From: Richelia intracellularis HH01
Lineage (GTDB): Bacteria > Cyanobacteriota > Cyanobacteriia > Cyanobacteriales > Nostocaceae
Assembly: GCF_000350105.1 (NCBI RefSeq)
Contig: NZ_CAIY01000033.1
Coordinates: 1 to 64,000 of the forward strand
Reading direction: 5' to 3'
Length of the DNA stretch: 64,000 nucleotides
This document shows, piece after piece, positions 1 through 8,518 of the stretch. Made by a program: the position numbers and the translations under genes. The notes below the pieces were generated by a model, which searched no databases, was not told the DNA's origin, and was given only the letters and a program-made list of their open reading frames with translations. The number at the start of each line of letters is the position of its first letter. The first letter of the stretch is position 1.

Positions 1-492
1 AATTTAATAAATATTAAGATTAACCCTATATTTTAAGCTAAGATGTACCATATTTTTTTCTTGCTGTAGATGGTTAACTAATATTAAGATAATAATCTCC
101 ATGTTATTAGTTATTCATAATCATACGACTAAAGTCTATTCGTAATTCTTGAATTAAAGTTTTCAATGATCAGATATAAAAGTAAGTGTTTTCATACTTA
201 CTTTTATATCTGATCATTGAAATAGTAAAGTCGATATTGCATTAAATGTATGATTTCAGGTTATTATTATCCGTTATGGTTATTAATTGTACTTTTAATG
301 CTATAATTTTCGCACCATTTTATGTTATGTTACCAAATAAGAATAATATTATCGATAACTTAATATTCTTAGTTTGTAAATTCACTAGCTAAACTTAAAT
401 GGAGTGAAAAATTTAACCTATGCAGATACAGTATACTTATCCTGCAATTTACTTATTATAAAAAGGTCAAGTTGTTAATGCTAAACTAGTTA
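1..492. other. AT-rich intergenic region at window start
   Basis: No reading frame that resembles a protein is visible. The stretch contains a long perfect inverted repeat at 161-222, described separately. It lies downstream of the CNNM-type gene, which is read on the minus strand, so a terminator for that gene would be expected near 400-490. I see no clear one there. Confidence 0.6.
161..222. repeat. Perfect 27-bp inverted repeat (hairpin)
   Basis: Positions 161-187 are exactly complementary to 196-222, leaving an 8-base loop (188-195). The arms begin TTTCAATGATC and end AAGTAAGT. There is no long T-run on either side, so it is not a textbook intrinsic terminator. It could be a miniature mobile-element remnant, a processed RNA hairpin, or a cruciform-forming repeat. 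A perfect 27-bp match in decaying DNA suggests recent origin or active maintenance. Confidence 0.9.
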
Positions 493-1545
493 TTACTTAT
501 GCAAGACATCGTATAAACCCCTAGATTTAAGCATATTCTCTCGGCGTTTACGTGCTATCTCTTGTAAGTCAATAATTCTATCTGTTTCATCGACAATTTC
601 ACCGGTCAACACCTCTAACACATCTTCCAAAGTAACAACACCAGATATATTCCCATACTCATCTAATACCACTACCAAATGTTCATGAGTATCTTGAAAA
701 TTCTTGAGTAGTTTATCCAAACGTACCATCTCTGGTACAAAATGCACAGGACGAATCAAAGTAGCAACTTGTTGTTCATATTTACCTTGAATTAGAGCGG
801 TGAGCAATTCATGCTTAAGTGCTAGACCAAGTACTTGTTCTAAAGAATCCTTAACCACTAAAATCCTACTGTGTTGAGAAGAAATAATACTTTGTTCAAC
901 TGTTCCTAAAGTACAATCACCATGAAGATAAGTAATAGTTATTCGTGGAGACATAACATCGGCAGCAGTTAAGTCATTTAACTGAAATACTCGGTGAATC
1001 ATCTCAGCTTCATCATCTTCAATTACCCCTTCTTGATAACCAATGGTAGCAAGGAAGCGGATTTCTGCCTCATTAGTGGTGGGTATTTTCTTACTTCGCG
1101 TAAAAGGGAGTGTAATTTTTTCTACTAGCCATACCAAAGGAATAAACACCACTGTTAGAAAGCGGACTGGTAAAGCGAAAATCACAGCAATAGTTTGAGC
1201 ATAACGTTCCCCAATAGTTTTAGGAACTATCTCACCAAAAATAATAATTAACAATGTCATAATTCCCGTGACAACACCCACCCATGCTTGCCCTAAAACC
1301 TTATCGGCAAGAATACCAATTACAGCAGCACCAACTATATTAAAAATATTATTAAGAATTACAATAGTAGCGATTGGCCGATTCATATTTTTACGAATTG
1401 CCAGTAGTGCTTCTGCTCCTGGTTTTTTTGATTGTGCTAATTGTTGTACTTTAATTCTGGGAACAGAAAACAGAGCCGTTTCTGCCATAGCACAAGTTGC
1501 AGAACCCAAAATAATGGTAAGTGCGGTAATCAGGAGTTCTATCAT
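493..1545 (-). CDS. CNNM/TlyC-family protein (DUF21 plus CBS pair)
   Basis: Integral membrane protein of the CNNM/CorB/TlyC (hemolysin C-like) family, linked to Mg2+ or other divalent cation efflux. Residues 1-150 form a DUF21 transmembrane module with several hydrophobic segments and the conserved GEIVPKTIGER stretch. A tandem CBS pair follows (about 185-315), ending in the typical VVTLEDVLEVLTGEIVDE motif. The 350-residue length suggests that the C-terminal CorC_HlyC domain, common in 430-residue relatives, is absent; shorter forms are known. ATG start at 1545. It stands alone between two gene-poor stretches. The exact substrate cannot be read from the sequence. Confidence 0.88.
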   Translation of the reverse strand: MIELLITALTIILGSATCAMAETALFSVPRIKVQQLAQSKKPGAEALLAIRKNMNRPIATIVILNNIFNIVGAAVIGILADKVLGQAWVGVVTGIMTLLIIIFGEIVPKTIGERYAQTIAVIFALPVRFLTVVFIPLVWLVEKITLPFTRSKKIPTTNEAEIRFLATIGYQEGVIEDDEAEMIHRVFQLNDLTAADVMSPRITITYLHGDCTLGTVEQSIISSQHSRILVVKDSLEQVLGLALKHELLTALIQGKYEQQVATLIRPVHFVPEMVRLDKLLKNFQDTHEHLVVVLDEYGNISGVVTLEDVLEVLTGEIVDETDRIIDLQEIARKRRENMLKSRGLYDVLHK

Positions 1546-1567
1546 ACTTGGTGTTTTGGGTTCTTAA

Positions 1568-3378
1568 TTAGGAATAAGTAATTTTTCTTAGAATATGAAT
1601 TAAGATACAAATTAGAAAATATCTAAAGTTATAAGAGATTGAATAGAGATAAAAAAACCTGTGAGGGTATTATTACCTCCACTTTCAGCAATTATTTCTT
1701 TAAATTTACTTTGAGATAATAAGTATTGAATTAGTTTAATTAATTTGTGTCAAGCTCCACAACTGAAAGCGTAGATTTGTTAGCCAGCAATTGGCTTACT
1801 TCTCTAGTCAAATTGAAACTGTTCAGACTTTTTTCCCGAAAAACAAGTAGTTTATATGAATGACTACACCATGCAAATTAAACATTAGTAAGATATAGAT
1901 AGATATAATTTGGCCAGCCATATATGCTGCTACCTGTATTATTTGGCGATAAGCTAGCTAGTTATTCTGTTAGCGGGCCATACTGGAAAGTACTTTTGGA
2001 CTTGTTCTGTATGCTAATAGTCTTAGTATTATGCTTTCGGTTTTAAATTATGTTGATTTTTACTCCTAATTGTTGAGTTGCTGAACTTTAGCCTCCATAA
2101 TTATCTATATTATTAAATATTTGATATTAATACTGTTGAATAAAAACTTCAGTATGTATTTACATAATCATAAGCTTCCTTGGCGCTGGAAATCTTTTCA
2201 CTATTAGGATGATCAAAATATATCTCATCTATATATTACTTCTCTTCCTTTACCTTGATGTATGGGCTCTATACTATGATGATATTTTTCCATATAATTA
2301 TTTATATTTCTATCTAGCCCCAAAAAGAAATACTACTTTATGTACTTCTTTGCTCTTTTGCTTACTTGATGTTTATCATCCCATGTCAGTTGATTATATA
2401 CTCCTTTAAAGGGTTTTTAAACTTGCCATTATCGTTATTCTATCAATAACATGAGAAGCAAAAAATTAGTAATAGTTTGGACCTACAATAGTGCCTTAAT
2501 TTAGTAAACTAGAGCAAAACTTCCATCATTGATGCAAAAATGATATTAACCAGATAATCAATCATATTCTTAGTAGTTAGATTTGGATAGAAATTGAGAG
2601 TTGTAATAATACCTCTGATGAGGGATCCATCGAAATTCAAAATATTAAAAAGTGTAATCTACAATAGGATAATATGTGGGTTTTGATGTTGGTAAGAATG
2701 TGAAATAGCCAAAACTATTTACTGCAGTTAATTTTTAGGATTGATTTGAATAGTCTTATTTGCAGTAGTTAAACTGGAGGAGTATTTTTAAAATAAATAA
2801 TTTCTCCAGCAAATTAGGAAGTCCCAATAAAAAACCTAAATAGTAAATATCCGTTTATATATTTCTCTTAAGTACGAGAAACTTTTTATGTAACAGGTGA
2901 GTAAATTCATTTCATTAGATTATCCAAGCATTTTTAAAGTTTTAATAAACACCATTACCTATATTTTATAAAAGGCGATATATATCTTATAGTTTACTTT
3001 TGATAAGTTTATAGCATGTTAGCAATTAGTCTAGGAATGTGAGTTATTACTCAGAAGAGTATAGAATTTAGTATATATTGTCATGAAGTGATTGTACAAA
3101 AATTATTATACTGAATTAATTAGTTAAAATTCCGGAAATATTTTTTGCATATTTTAGAATAAATCCAAGTAAATTATTTTGAGTTGCTGCTTATAAAGCA
3201 ATTATTAATTAGTAATACTTATTGAGTAATTTTGGTTTAGTGATAAGTCAATAAAACATCACAAACAATATAAAGGAAAGGCCATCTTAAAATACTCTAA
3301 TTACTTATATCTAGATTGTGAGCTCTGGTATTTTGTGATTTTTTCCTTGAAATAATAAATACCAGTTGTAAACTCCAA
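1568..3378. other. 1.8-kb gene-poor region
   Basis: I can support no gene here. The longest open frame (about 2209-2409, plus) would encode a 66-residue hydrophobic, Tyr/Leu-rich peptide with no recognisable motif, as expected of random AT-rich DNA. Short suggestive fragments occur near 2160-2200 but cannot be assigned to a family. It is best read as decayed sequence. Confidence 0.5.
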
Positions 3379-4584
3379 TTAACTTACAGCGCAGCGAAAA
3401 CCGATCCTAACCTGCCTGGTTTCTGGATGGTACCAGTTGCGGAAACTAGGACGTAATATCCAGTGAGTACTTGCCCAACTACCACCTTTCAAAACATGGT
3501 ATTGGTTGTTAAAGTAAACTTGAGAATATTCTTTAGAAGGATGATATTTAAATCCCTTATAACTACAGAACCAGGAATCAGTCCATTCCCAAACATTACC
3601 AAGAGTATCAAATAATCCATAGGCACTTTGTCCTAAGGGGTAACTATCTACTACCGTTGTTGTACCTATGTGGTTATTATAGTTGTAATAACGGGTATTT
3701 TCTTGATCTCCCCAAAGATATATCTGACATGAGTTGTTTTCTATATTCCAACTCGCTGCTTTTTCCCATTCAGCTTCTGTGGGGAGTCGTTTACCAATAA
3801 AGCAAGCGTATGCTTGAGCTTCGTAATAACTAACACCACTTACTGGATGATTGTTTAAGGCAATATTATTTTGCCAATATAGGGGTTGTTGAATATTTAT
3901 TTTTTGTCGCCATTGCCAACCTGATTTGCTCCAGTATTTGGGATTGTTATACCCACCAAACTCAATGAATTTACGATATTGGCTACAGGTAACTGGGTAT
4001 TTATCAATCCAGTAAGTGTCTAGATGTATAGTAATCGTGGGTGATTCATTATCCATTGCATAGGTGGAGTTATTACCCATAAGAAATTTACTAGCAGCTA
4101 TTTCTACTAATTCATTATTAAGTGAAGAATAATTACCAGAGGTTAACTGAGGCTGATAATTTTTTTGTTGTTTAATGATTTCTAAAACTGAGCATATGGT
4201 TTCATAATGCTGGCTTTCATGCTGGATAATAAAGTAGCATAACTTGATATCTGACTTTAAATTAACTGTTTCCAAATATTGAAACACTTGTTTCCTAACG
4301 ACTTCTAGGTAATTATAAATTTCCCCTAAGTCTGGCAGATTACACCGCTGACTTTTGGGTAAACTATCTGCTGCAAATAACTGACGGTAATGAGGGAATA
4401 AACAAGGTAAACCCCCACTACTTTCTAGCAACCAAAGAGATTCTATATAAGCAATATGTCCTAGATGCCAACCCACTGGACTAAAATTAGGGTCGGCTTG
4501 ATAACAAAGGGTTTCCCTGTCGATATCCTTGAAAATTTGTAGAGTTTTGTGACGACAAGCCTTAAATTCTTCAACTAGAGACAT
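3379..4584 (-). CDS. egtB: EgtB-type nonheme iron sulfoxide synthase
   Basis: EgtB-type, Fe(II)- and O2-dependent enzyme that in ergothioneine biosynthesis joins a thiol donor to trimethylhistidine (hercynine) as a sulfoxide. Residues 1-145 form a DinB-like helical domain. The iron ligands are visible as His40/His43 in WHLGH and the HX3HXE motif HESQHYE at 122-128. Residues about 160-401 form a formylglycine-generating-enzyme/sulfatase-modifying domain with the WTDSW, KGGSW and terminal RIGFRCAVS motifs. It lies 22 bp downstream of egtC on the same strand, so the two are probably co-transcribed. Length (401) is normal. No egtD methyltransferase is present in this window. Substrate preference between cysteine and gamma-glutamylcysteine is not settled by the sequence, although an EgtC partner points to the gamma-glutamyl route. 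Confidence 0.87.
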   Translation of the reverse strand: MSLVEEFKACRHKTLQIFKDIDRETLCYQADPNFSPVGWHLGHIAYIESLWLLESSGGLPCLFPHYRQLFAADSLPKSQRCNLPDLGEIYNYLEVVRKQVFQYLETVNLKSDIKLCYFIIQHESQHYETICSVLEIIKQQKNYQPQLTSGNYSSLNNELVEIAASKFLMGNNSTYAMDNESPTITIHLDTYWIDKYPVTCSQYRKFIEFGGYNNPKYWSKSGWQWRQKINIQQPLYWQNNIALNNHPVSGVSYYEAQAYACFIGKRLPTEAEWEKAASWNIENNSCQIYLWGDQENTRYYNYNNHIGTTTVVDSYPLGQSAYGLFDTLGNVWEWTDSWFCSYKGFKYHPSKEYSQVYFNNQYHVLKGGSWASTHWILRPSFRNWYHPETRQVRIGFRCAVS

Positions 4585-4606
4585 TTTTGAAGGTGGTGTT
4601 TTTTAC

Positions 4607-5395
4607 TTAGATTTGCTGAATGTTAATATAACCATCTTCTCCAGCATTGATAATGCTATTTTCTGGAAAATTTGTCCAATTACCTGAAAATAATGGTTCA
4701 GAAGCAATGATAATAGGATTTGTATCTTTGCTTTTATCCTGTAGCCAGTAGAGGGAAGGAGCTGGAGGTTTTGTTGCAAATCGGGCTGCAACTAAGCGTT
4801 TACCATCACTAATGGTGACATTAGCATAAACGTTAGTTTGATAACTTTCTGCTAGTTCTTGCAGTTCGAGTAAAGTAGTATATAAGGATTGCTCTAATGT
4901 TTTCTTTGGGTATTTCTGACAATTATTTAATATTAGGGCAAATATATGTTCTGAATCAGTATTACCGCTTATAATTCCATATATTTTATCGCTTAAAATA
5001 TTACGAATAGGCCTGCATAGTGTTTTATGAAATTTGTCAATTCTTCCATTGTGAGTAAATAATAAATTACCATAAGTGAAGGGTTGACAATTACTCAAAT
5101 CCAGTGGTTGCTGAGGAGTTGCACTACGTACATAAGACAGTATACACCCTGACTCTATATAGCGGCTAAGGCTTGGGAGATTAACATCGTTCCAAATAGG
5201 AAGAGTACTTTTATAGGTGAATGGTTTTACATCTTTTTGCGGATGATACCAACCAATGCCAAAGCCATCAGCATTGACTGTTCCCGAAATCATTTCTTTT
5301 GGTTTATAACTTTGTATAATTAGGGAATGTTCTGGTTCATATAGTAAGTCTTCTAAAACAGCAGGCATGCCAAAATATGTTAATAAGCGACACAT
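4607..5395 (-). CDS. egtC: EgtC-like class II glutamine amidotransferase
   Basis: N-terminal-nucleophile amidohydrolase of the EgtC family. In the actinobacterial pathway EgtC removes the glutamyl group from the gamma-glutamyl-hercynylcysteine sulfoxide made by EgtB. The protein begins MCRLLTYFG, so Cys2 becomes the N-terminal nucleophile after methionine removal. Further family landmarks are NADGFGIGWY (about 42-51), the THNGRI block (about 114-119) and SGNTDSEHIF (about 143-152). Length 262 is typical. It is the upstream member of an egtC-egtB pair. A general YafJ-like amidotransferase is the alternative, but adjacency to egtB makes EgtC much more likely. Confidence 0.85.
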   Translation of the reverse strand: MCRLLTYFGMPAVLEDLLYEPEHSLIIQSYKPKEMISGTVNADGFGIGWYHPQKDVKPFTYKSTLPIWNDVNLPSLSRYIESGCILSYVRSATPQQPLDLSNCQPFTYGNLLFTHNGRIDKFHKTLCRPIRNILSDKIYGIISGNTDSEHIFALILNNCQKYPKKTLEQSLYTTLLELQELAESYQTNVYANVTISDGKRLVAARFATKPPAPSLYWLQDKSKDTNPIIIASEPLFSGNWTNFPENSIINAGEDGYINIQQI

Positions 5396-5861
5396 ATGAA
5401 GAAATTAAAGTTAACTAACAATATATTATTTTTTACACACCACCAATTTATGCCTGCCAACATACCCTAGTAATAATTACTACAAATGTCCAAAATACAT
5501 GAAATTGTATTCACATGATGAAATTCCGAAAGAAGACTTAAAACCGGGACAATTAAATTATAGGTGTACTAACTGTCATGAATATAGTTTAGTTAAAATT
5601 CATAGTAGCAAATAAAGGATTATTAAACAATATATTTTTAAGCGACTCCTTTGCTATTTAATATTTTCGACCCTCGAATAAAGATATAATTAATTTTAGA
5701 TAGTGTTATAGATATTATGAAGCAGTTAGCACTTGGTATCTTTAACTATATATTCATAAATTGGTTGTTTAGAATTTGCATTAAGAGAATTTCATATCGT
5801 TATGTAAATTAATTCCCCTGAGCACTATTGTGCTCTCATAATTGCATCAGGAGTTACTTAA
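5396..5861. other. Intergenic region between egtC and argJ
   Basis: Between the two minus-strand genes lies a plus-strand open frame at 5415-5615, listed separately. A small GAGCAC/GTGCTC hairpin at 5820-5835, just beyond the argJ stop, may help end argJ transcription, although no strong T-run follows it. Nothing else is recognised. Confidence 0.5.
5415..5615 (+). pseudogene. Possible small zinc-ribbon protein, probably decayed
   Basis: An uninterrupted frame of 66 codons whose second half reads like a structured mini-protein: KCPKYMKLYSHDEIP, then LKPGQLNYRCTNCHEY, ending with TAA at 5613-5615. The CxxC pair in RCTNC and the upstream CPKY suggest a zinc ribbon in which one cysteine of the first knuckle has become tyrosine. 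The only internal ATG (5499) would start after that knuckle and give 38 residues. No start codon with a ribosome binding site precedes the first knuckle. I do not recognise the family; a broken gene is more likely than a working one. Confidence 0.35.
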
Positions 5862-7103
5862 TCAAGTAGTATAATTAGAATTAATCTTGATATAGTCATA
5901 ACTTAAGTCACACCCCCAAGCCACACTTTTACCGCAACCATGACCAATACTTACCTGAATTAACACGATGTCTCCTTGTAAATAAGCGCCTTGTGATGCT
6001 TGTCCTAAATATGCAATAGCTGCCATACGGTCAAATTCCAGGGGCTGCCCGTTTTCCATGATTAAAAAATCTCCTAATTGAATACGTAGAAGATCTTGGT
6101 CAAATTGGACTCCGGCTCTACCAGCAGCAGCGGCAATTCTTCCCCAGTTAGGATCTCTACCGAAAATAGCGGCCTTAACTAAAGAAGAACCAACAATAGT
6201 TTTAGCTACCTGGCAAGCTGATTTTTCGTTTACAGCCCCAGTTACTTGTACTTCTATTAAACAAGTAGCACCTTCACCATCACGAGCGATTGCTTTGGCT
6301 AAATGCTGACATACAGCAGTCAACATCTCCTCTAATTTGTCTGCATCTTTACCCTTTTCAGTAATTGCATGTGTGCGGGATTGTCCATTTGCCAAACCAA
6401 TTAAACAGTCATTTGGACTAGTATCCCCATCGACAGTAATAGAATTAAAACTCCTATTAGCTGACCTAATTAACATTTCTTGCCACAAATGAGGGGAAAT
6501 TGCAGCATCTGTAGTTATAAAGGCTAACATAGTTGCCATATTAGGGTGAATCATTCCCGAACCCTTGGCAATTCCACCTATTCGTACTGGTCGATCATCA
6601 ATCATCATTTCTAAGGCAATGGATTTTTTCACTAAGTCTGTGGTGATAATAGCTTGGGATGCAGCATCAGATCCGTCCTTGGACAATTCTGCTACTAAAT
6701 AATTAATACCACTACGCATTGCCCCCATATTAATTCTTTGCCCAATAACCCCTGTAGAAGCTAATAGAATTAGTTCTATATCAATACCTAGTTCTTTTGC
6801 TAGTAATTGGGCGCTCTCCTCTGCATCCAGAATCCCTTGTTTTCCTGTTCCTGTATTAGCCTGTCCCGAATTACATAGAATTGCCCTCGCGCTGTGTTTT
6901 ATCCGTAAACGCTGACGAGAATAGTCAATAGAGACTGATCTCATTTGACTATTAGTAAATACACCAGCTGCAATTGCTTCTACATCAGACAAGATTAATG
7001 CTAAATCAGGCCGCCCAGAACGTTTAAATCCAACACTAACTCCTGAAGCCTGATACCCTTTGGGTGCTGTAACTCCACCAGTGATTTCCTGCCATTTTGT
7101 CAT
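5862..7103 (-). CDS. argJ: Arginine biosynthesis bifunctional protein ArgJ
   Basis: Glutamate N-acetyltransferase/amino-acid acetyltransferase of the acetyl-recycling arginine pathway: it moves acetyl from N-acetylornithine to glutamate and, in bifunctional forms, also uses acetyl-CoA. The autoprocessing site is intact: KGSGMIHPNMATMLAF, where cleavage occurs before the Thr of ATML to give alpha and beta chains. The oxyanion and substrate regions GPx/NSITVDGDTSPND and GRDPNWGRI are also present. I place the start at the ATG at 7103 (413 residues), not at the TTG five codons upstream. The ATG is preceded by AGGGG at 5 nt spacing and gives the usual MTKWQEITGGVTAPKG start. That Shine-Dalgarno is buried in a perfect hairpin, listed separately. 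Confidence 0.95.
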   Translation of the reverse strand: MTKWQEITGGVTAPKGYQASGVSVGFKRSGRPDLALILSDVEAIAAGVFTNSQMRSVSIDYSRQRLRIKHSARAILCNSGQANTGTGKQGILDAEESAQLLAKELGIDIELILLASTGVIGQRINMGAMRSGINYLVAELSKDGSDAASQAIITTDLVKKSIALEMMIDDRPVRIGGIAKGSGMIHPNMATMLAFITTDAAISPHLWQEMLIRSANRSFNSITVDGDTSPNDCLIGLANGQSRTHAITEKGKDADKLEEMLTAVCQHLAKAIARDGEGATCLIEVQVTGAVNEKSACQVAKTIVGSSLVKAAIFGRDPNWGRIAAAAGRAGVQFDQDLLRIQLGDFLIMENGQPLEFDRMAAIAYLGQASQGAYLQGDIVLIQVSIGHGCGKSVAWGCDLSYDYIKINSNYTT

Positions 7104-7108
7104 TATTT

Positions 7109-7140
7109 CCCCTGACAAGTAACTAATTAGTTGTCAGGGG
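7109..7140 (-). promoter_or_regulatory. Hairpin sequestering the argJ ribosome binding site
   Basis: Positions 7109-7118 and 7131-7140 are perfect 10-bp complements with a 12-nt loop. Read in the argJ direction, the downstream arm is TTGTCAGGGG, and its AGGGG (7113-7109) is the Shine-Dalgarno for the ATG at 7103. The folded leader would therefore mask ribosome binding. This could be a translational switch (a thermometer-like element or a ligand/protein-controlled site) or only a stable 5' end. The pairing is seen directly; its function is inferred. Confidence 0.7.
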
Positions 7141-8518
7141 ATTATATCAGGCTTTTAACCTGAACATTGTGGAAAAATAACCAAATTACATGAAAAATGG
7201 CATATTGACATACTTAACTTCAGCTTCATATTCAGATAATATAATAATCTCTAAGCAGTCAAGAATATAGTAGCTGATGATAGCAGCACAAACGGAGTAA
7301 AGTAAAGAAATGATCATCCGTAGAGCTTTTTAGATTTTTAGGGTAAATTTTTGTTTAATAGTTTTATTATAATAGGTTAAACTCACTTTTAATAAAGTAG
7401 CTGTATAGAGTTCAGTCTAAACTCTATAGCTGGAAAAGCTCACTCAAAAATAGTTAGGATTTGAAACCCTAAGTTTAAAATTCATAGAGATTTTACTATA
7501 TGTAGGTATGCTTGACATTTTTTAGCTAAGTTTAATTTGGTTAATAAATATCACTACAGTCTTTAAAAGACAAAAATAACAAATAATGTGGAGATAAATT
7601 ATAATAATTATGAGAATAACAATAATCAAATTAATTGTGTTAAGAACTTGGCATAGTTAGGCAGATAGAAGCCTATCCCGAATCTCTTGTTAATTATAGC
7701 TATTCTATAAAAACAAGAATATTTGAAAAAAGCCTTATTGACTATTTGCTAACTGTTCAATAAGGCTAAGGTTATGACTGCAAAGTTATAACCTTAGACT
7801 GAAACCCATGTTTTTTAAATAGTCTATACCTATAGTTGATATACTTAATTCTCAGCGGTTATACTTCTAACCTAAAACGTCTATGACTATTAAATAGGTC
7901 ACGTTACAGATATCCTTCCTCTCCTCAATTACAATGACCTAATTTTACTTTATCTAACTAAAAATATTAAATTGGGTATATTACAGGGAAAAAAACAAAC
8001 TAATTCAAACCCATCATTTTAAGGTAATTTGCATGATATTTTTGCAAGATCTAGGATGATAATATAATGGTGTTTTTAACCATTATATAAATGTTGTTCC
8101 TTACCTATTTATTTATCCATTTGAAGATGTTCACTTGATTTGTGTTGGAGTGTCTTGAATAAAAAACCCAAATCTATCCATGAATCACTATAATGATATT
8201 GGTCAAATTAGTTTTTGCTTTCCGGAAATTACTCAATATATTATTCATTATAGAACGTAGAAATTTTCTCCAGTATAAGATCAGATAATTAATGATGTGG
8301 TTAGGATTTTTTTACTTCAAATACTTATTGATTGAGGTAAGACTTCCATCATCCCCCTAAATAAGGCTTATATAATAGTCTCAGAAAAACTTGTCCCCCA
8401 TGTCTATGAAACCCCTATACTTCTTTTAAATTAAATTAAGTAAATTTAAAGTCCTTTAACCCCTAATTACCTTTCATATCGTACATTTTAACTATAAAAA
8501 CCTAGTCGGAAGGCGCCT
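7141..8518. other. 1.4-kb divergent intergenic region with several stem-loops
   Basis: This separates argJ (minus) from smc (plus). No coding frame is recognised. At least four perfect stem-loops are visible: TATAGAGTT arms at 7404-7412/7420-7428; the overlapping pair at 7731-7767 and 7766-7797; and 10-bp arms at 8062-8071/8079-8088. They may mark small RNAs, terminators of lost genes or repeat-element remnants. Confidence 0.5.
7731..7797. repeat. Two overlapping perfect stem-loops
   Basis: First hairpin: AGCCTTATTGA (7731-7741) pairs with TCAATAAGGCT (7757-7767). Second: CTAAGGTTAT (7766-7775) pairs with ATAACCTTAG (7788-7797). They share the two bases CT at 7766-7767, so in RNA the two stems would stack directly end to end. 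The sequence lies in the argJ-smc gap, away from any gene end. A small structured RNA or a repeat-element relic are both possible. Confidence 0.8.

Noticed and set aside
2209-2409. 66-codon hydrophobic frame in the 1.6-3.4 kb gap
   Set aside because: Composition is what random AT-rich DNA gives, no ribosome binding site, no recognisable motif.
7104-7118. TTG start for argJ at 7118
   Set aside because: It lies inside the hairpin and lacks a ribosome binding site, while ATG 7103 has AGGGG at good spacing and the conserved N-terminus.
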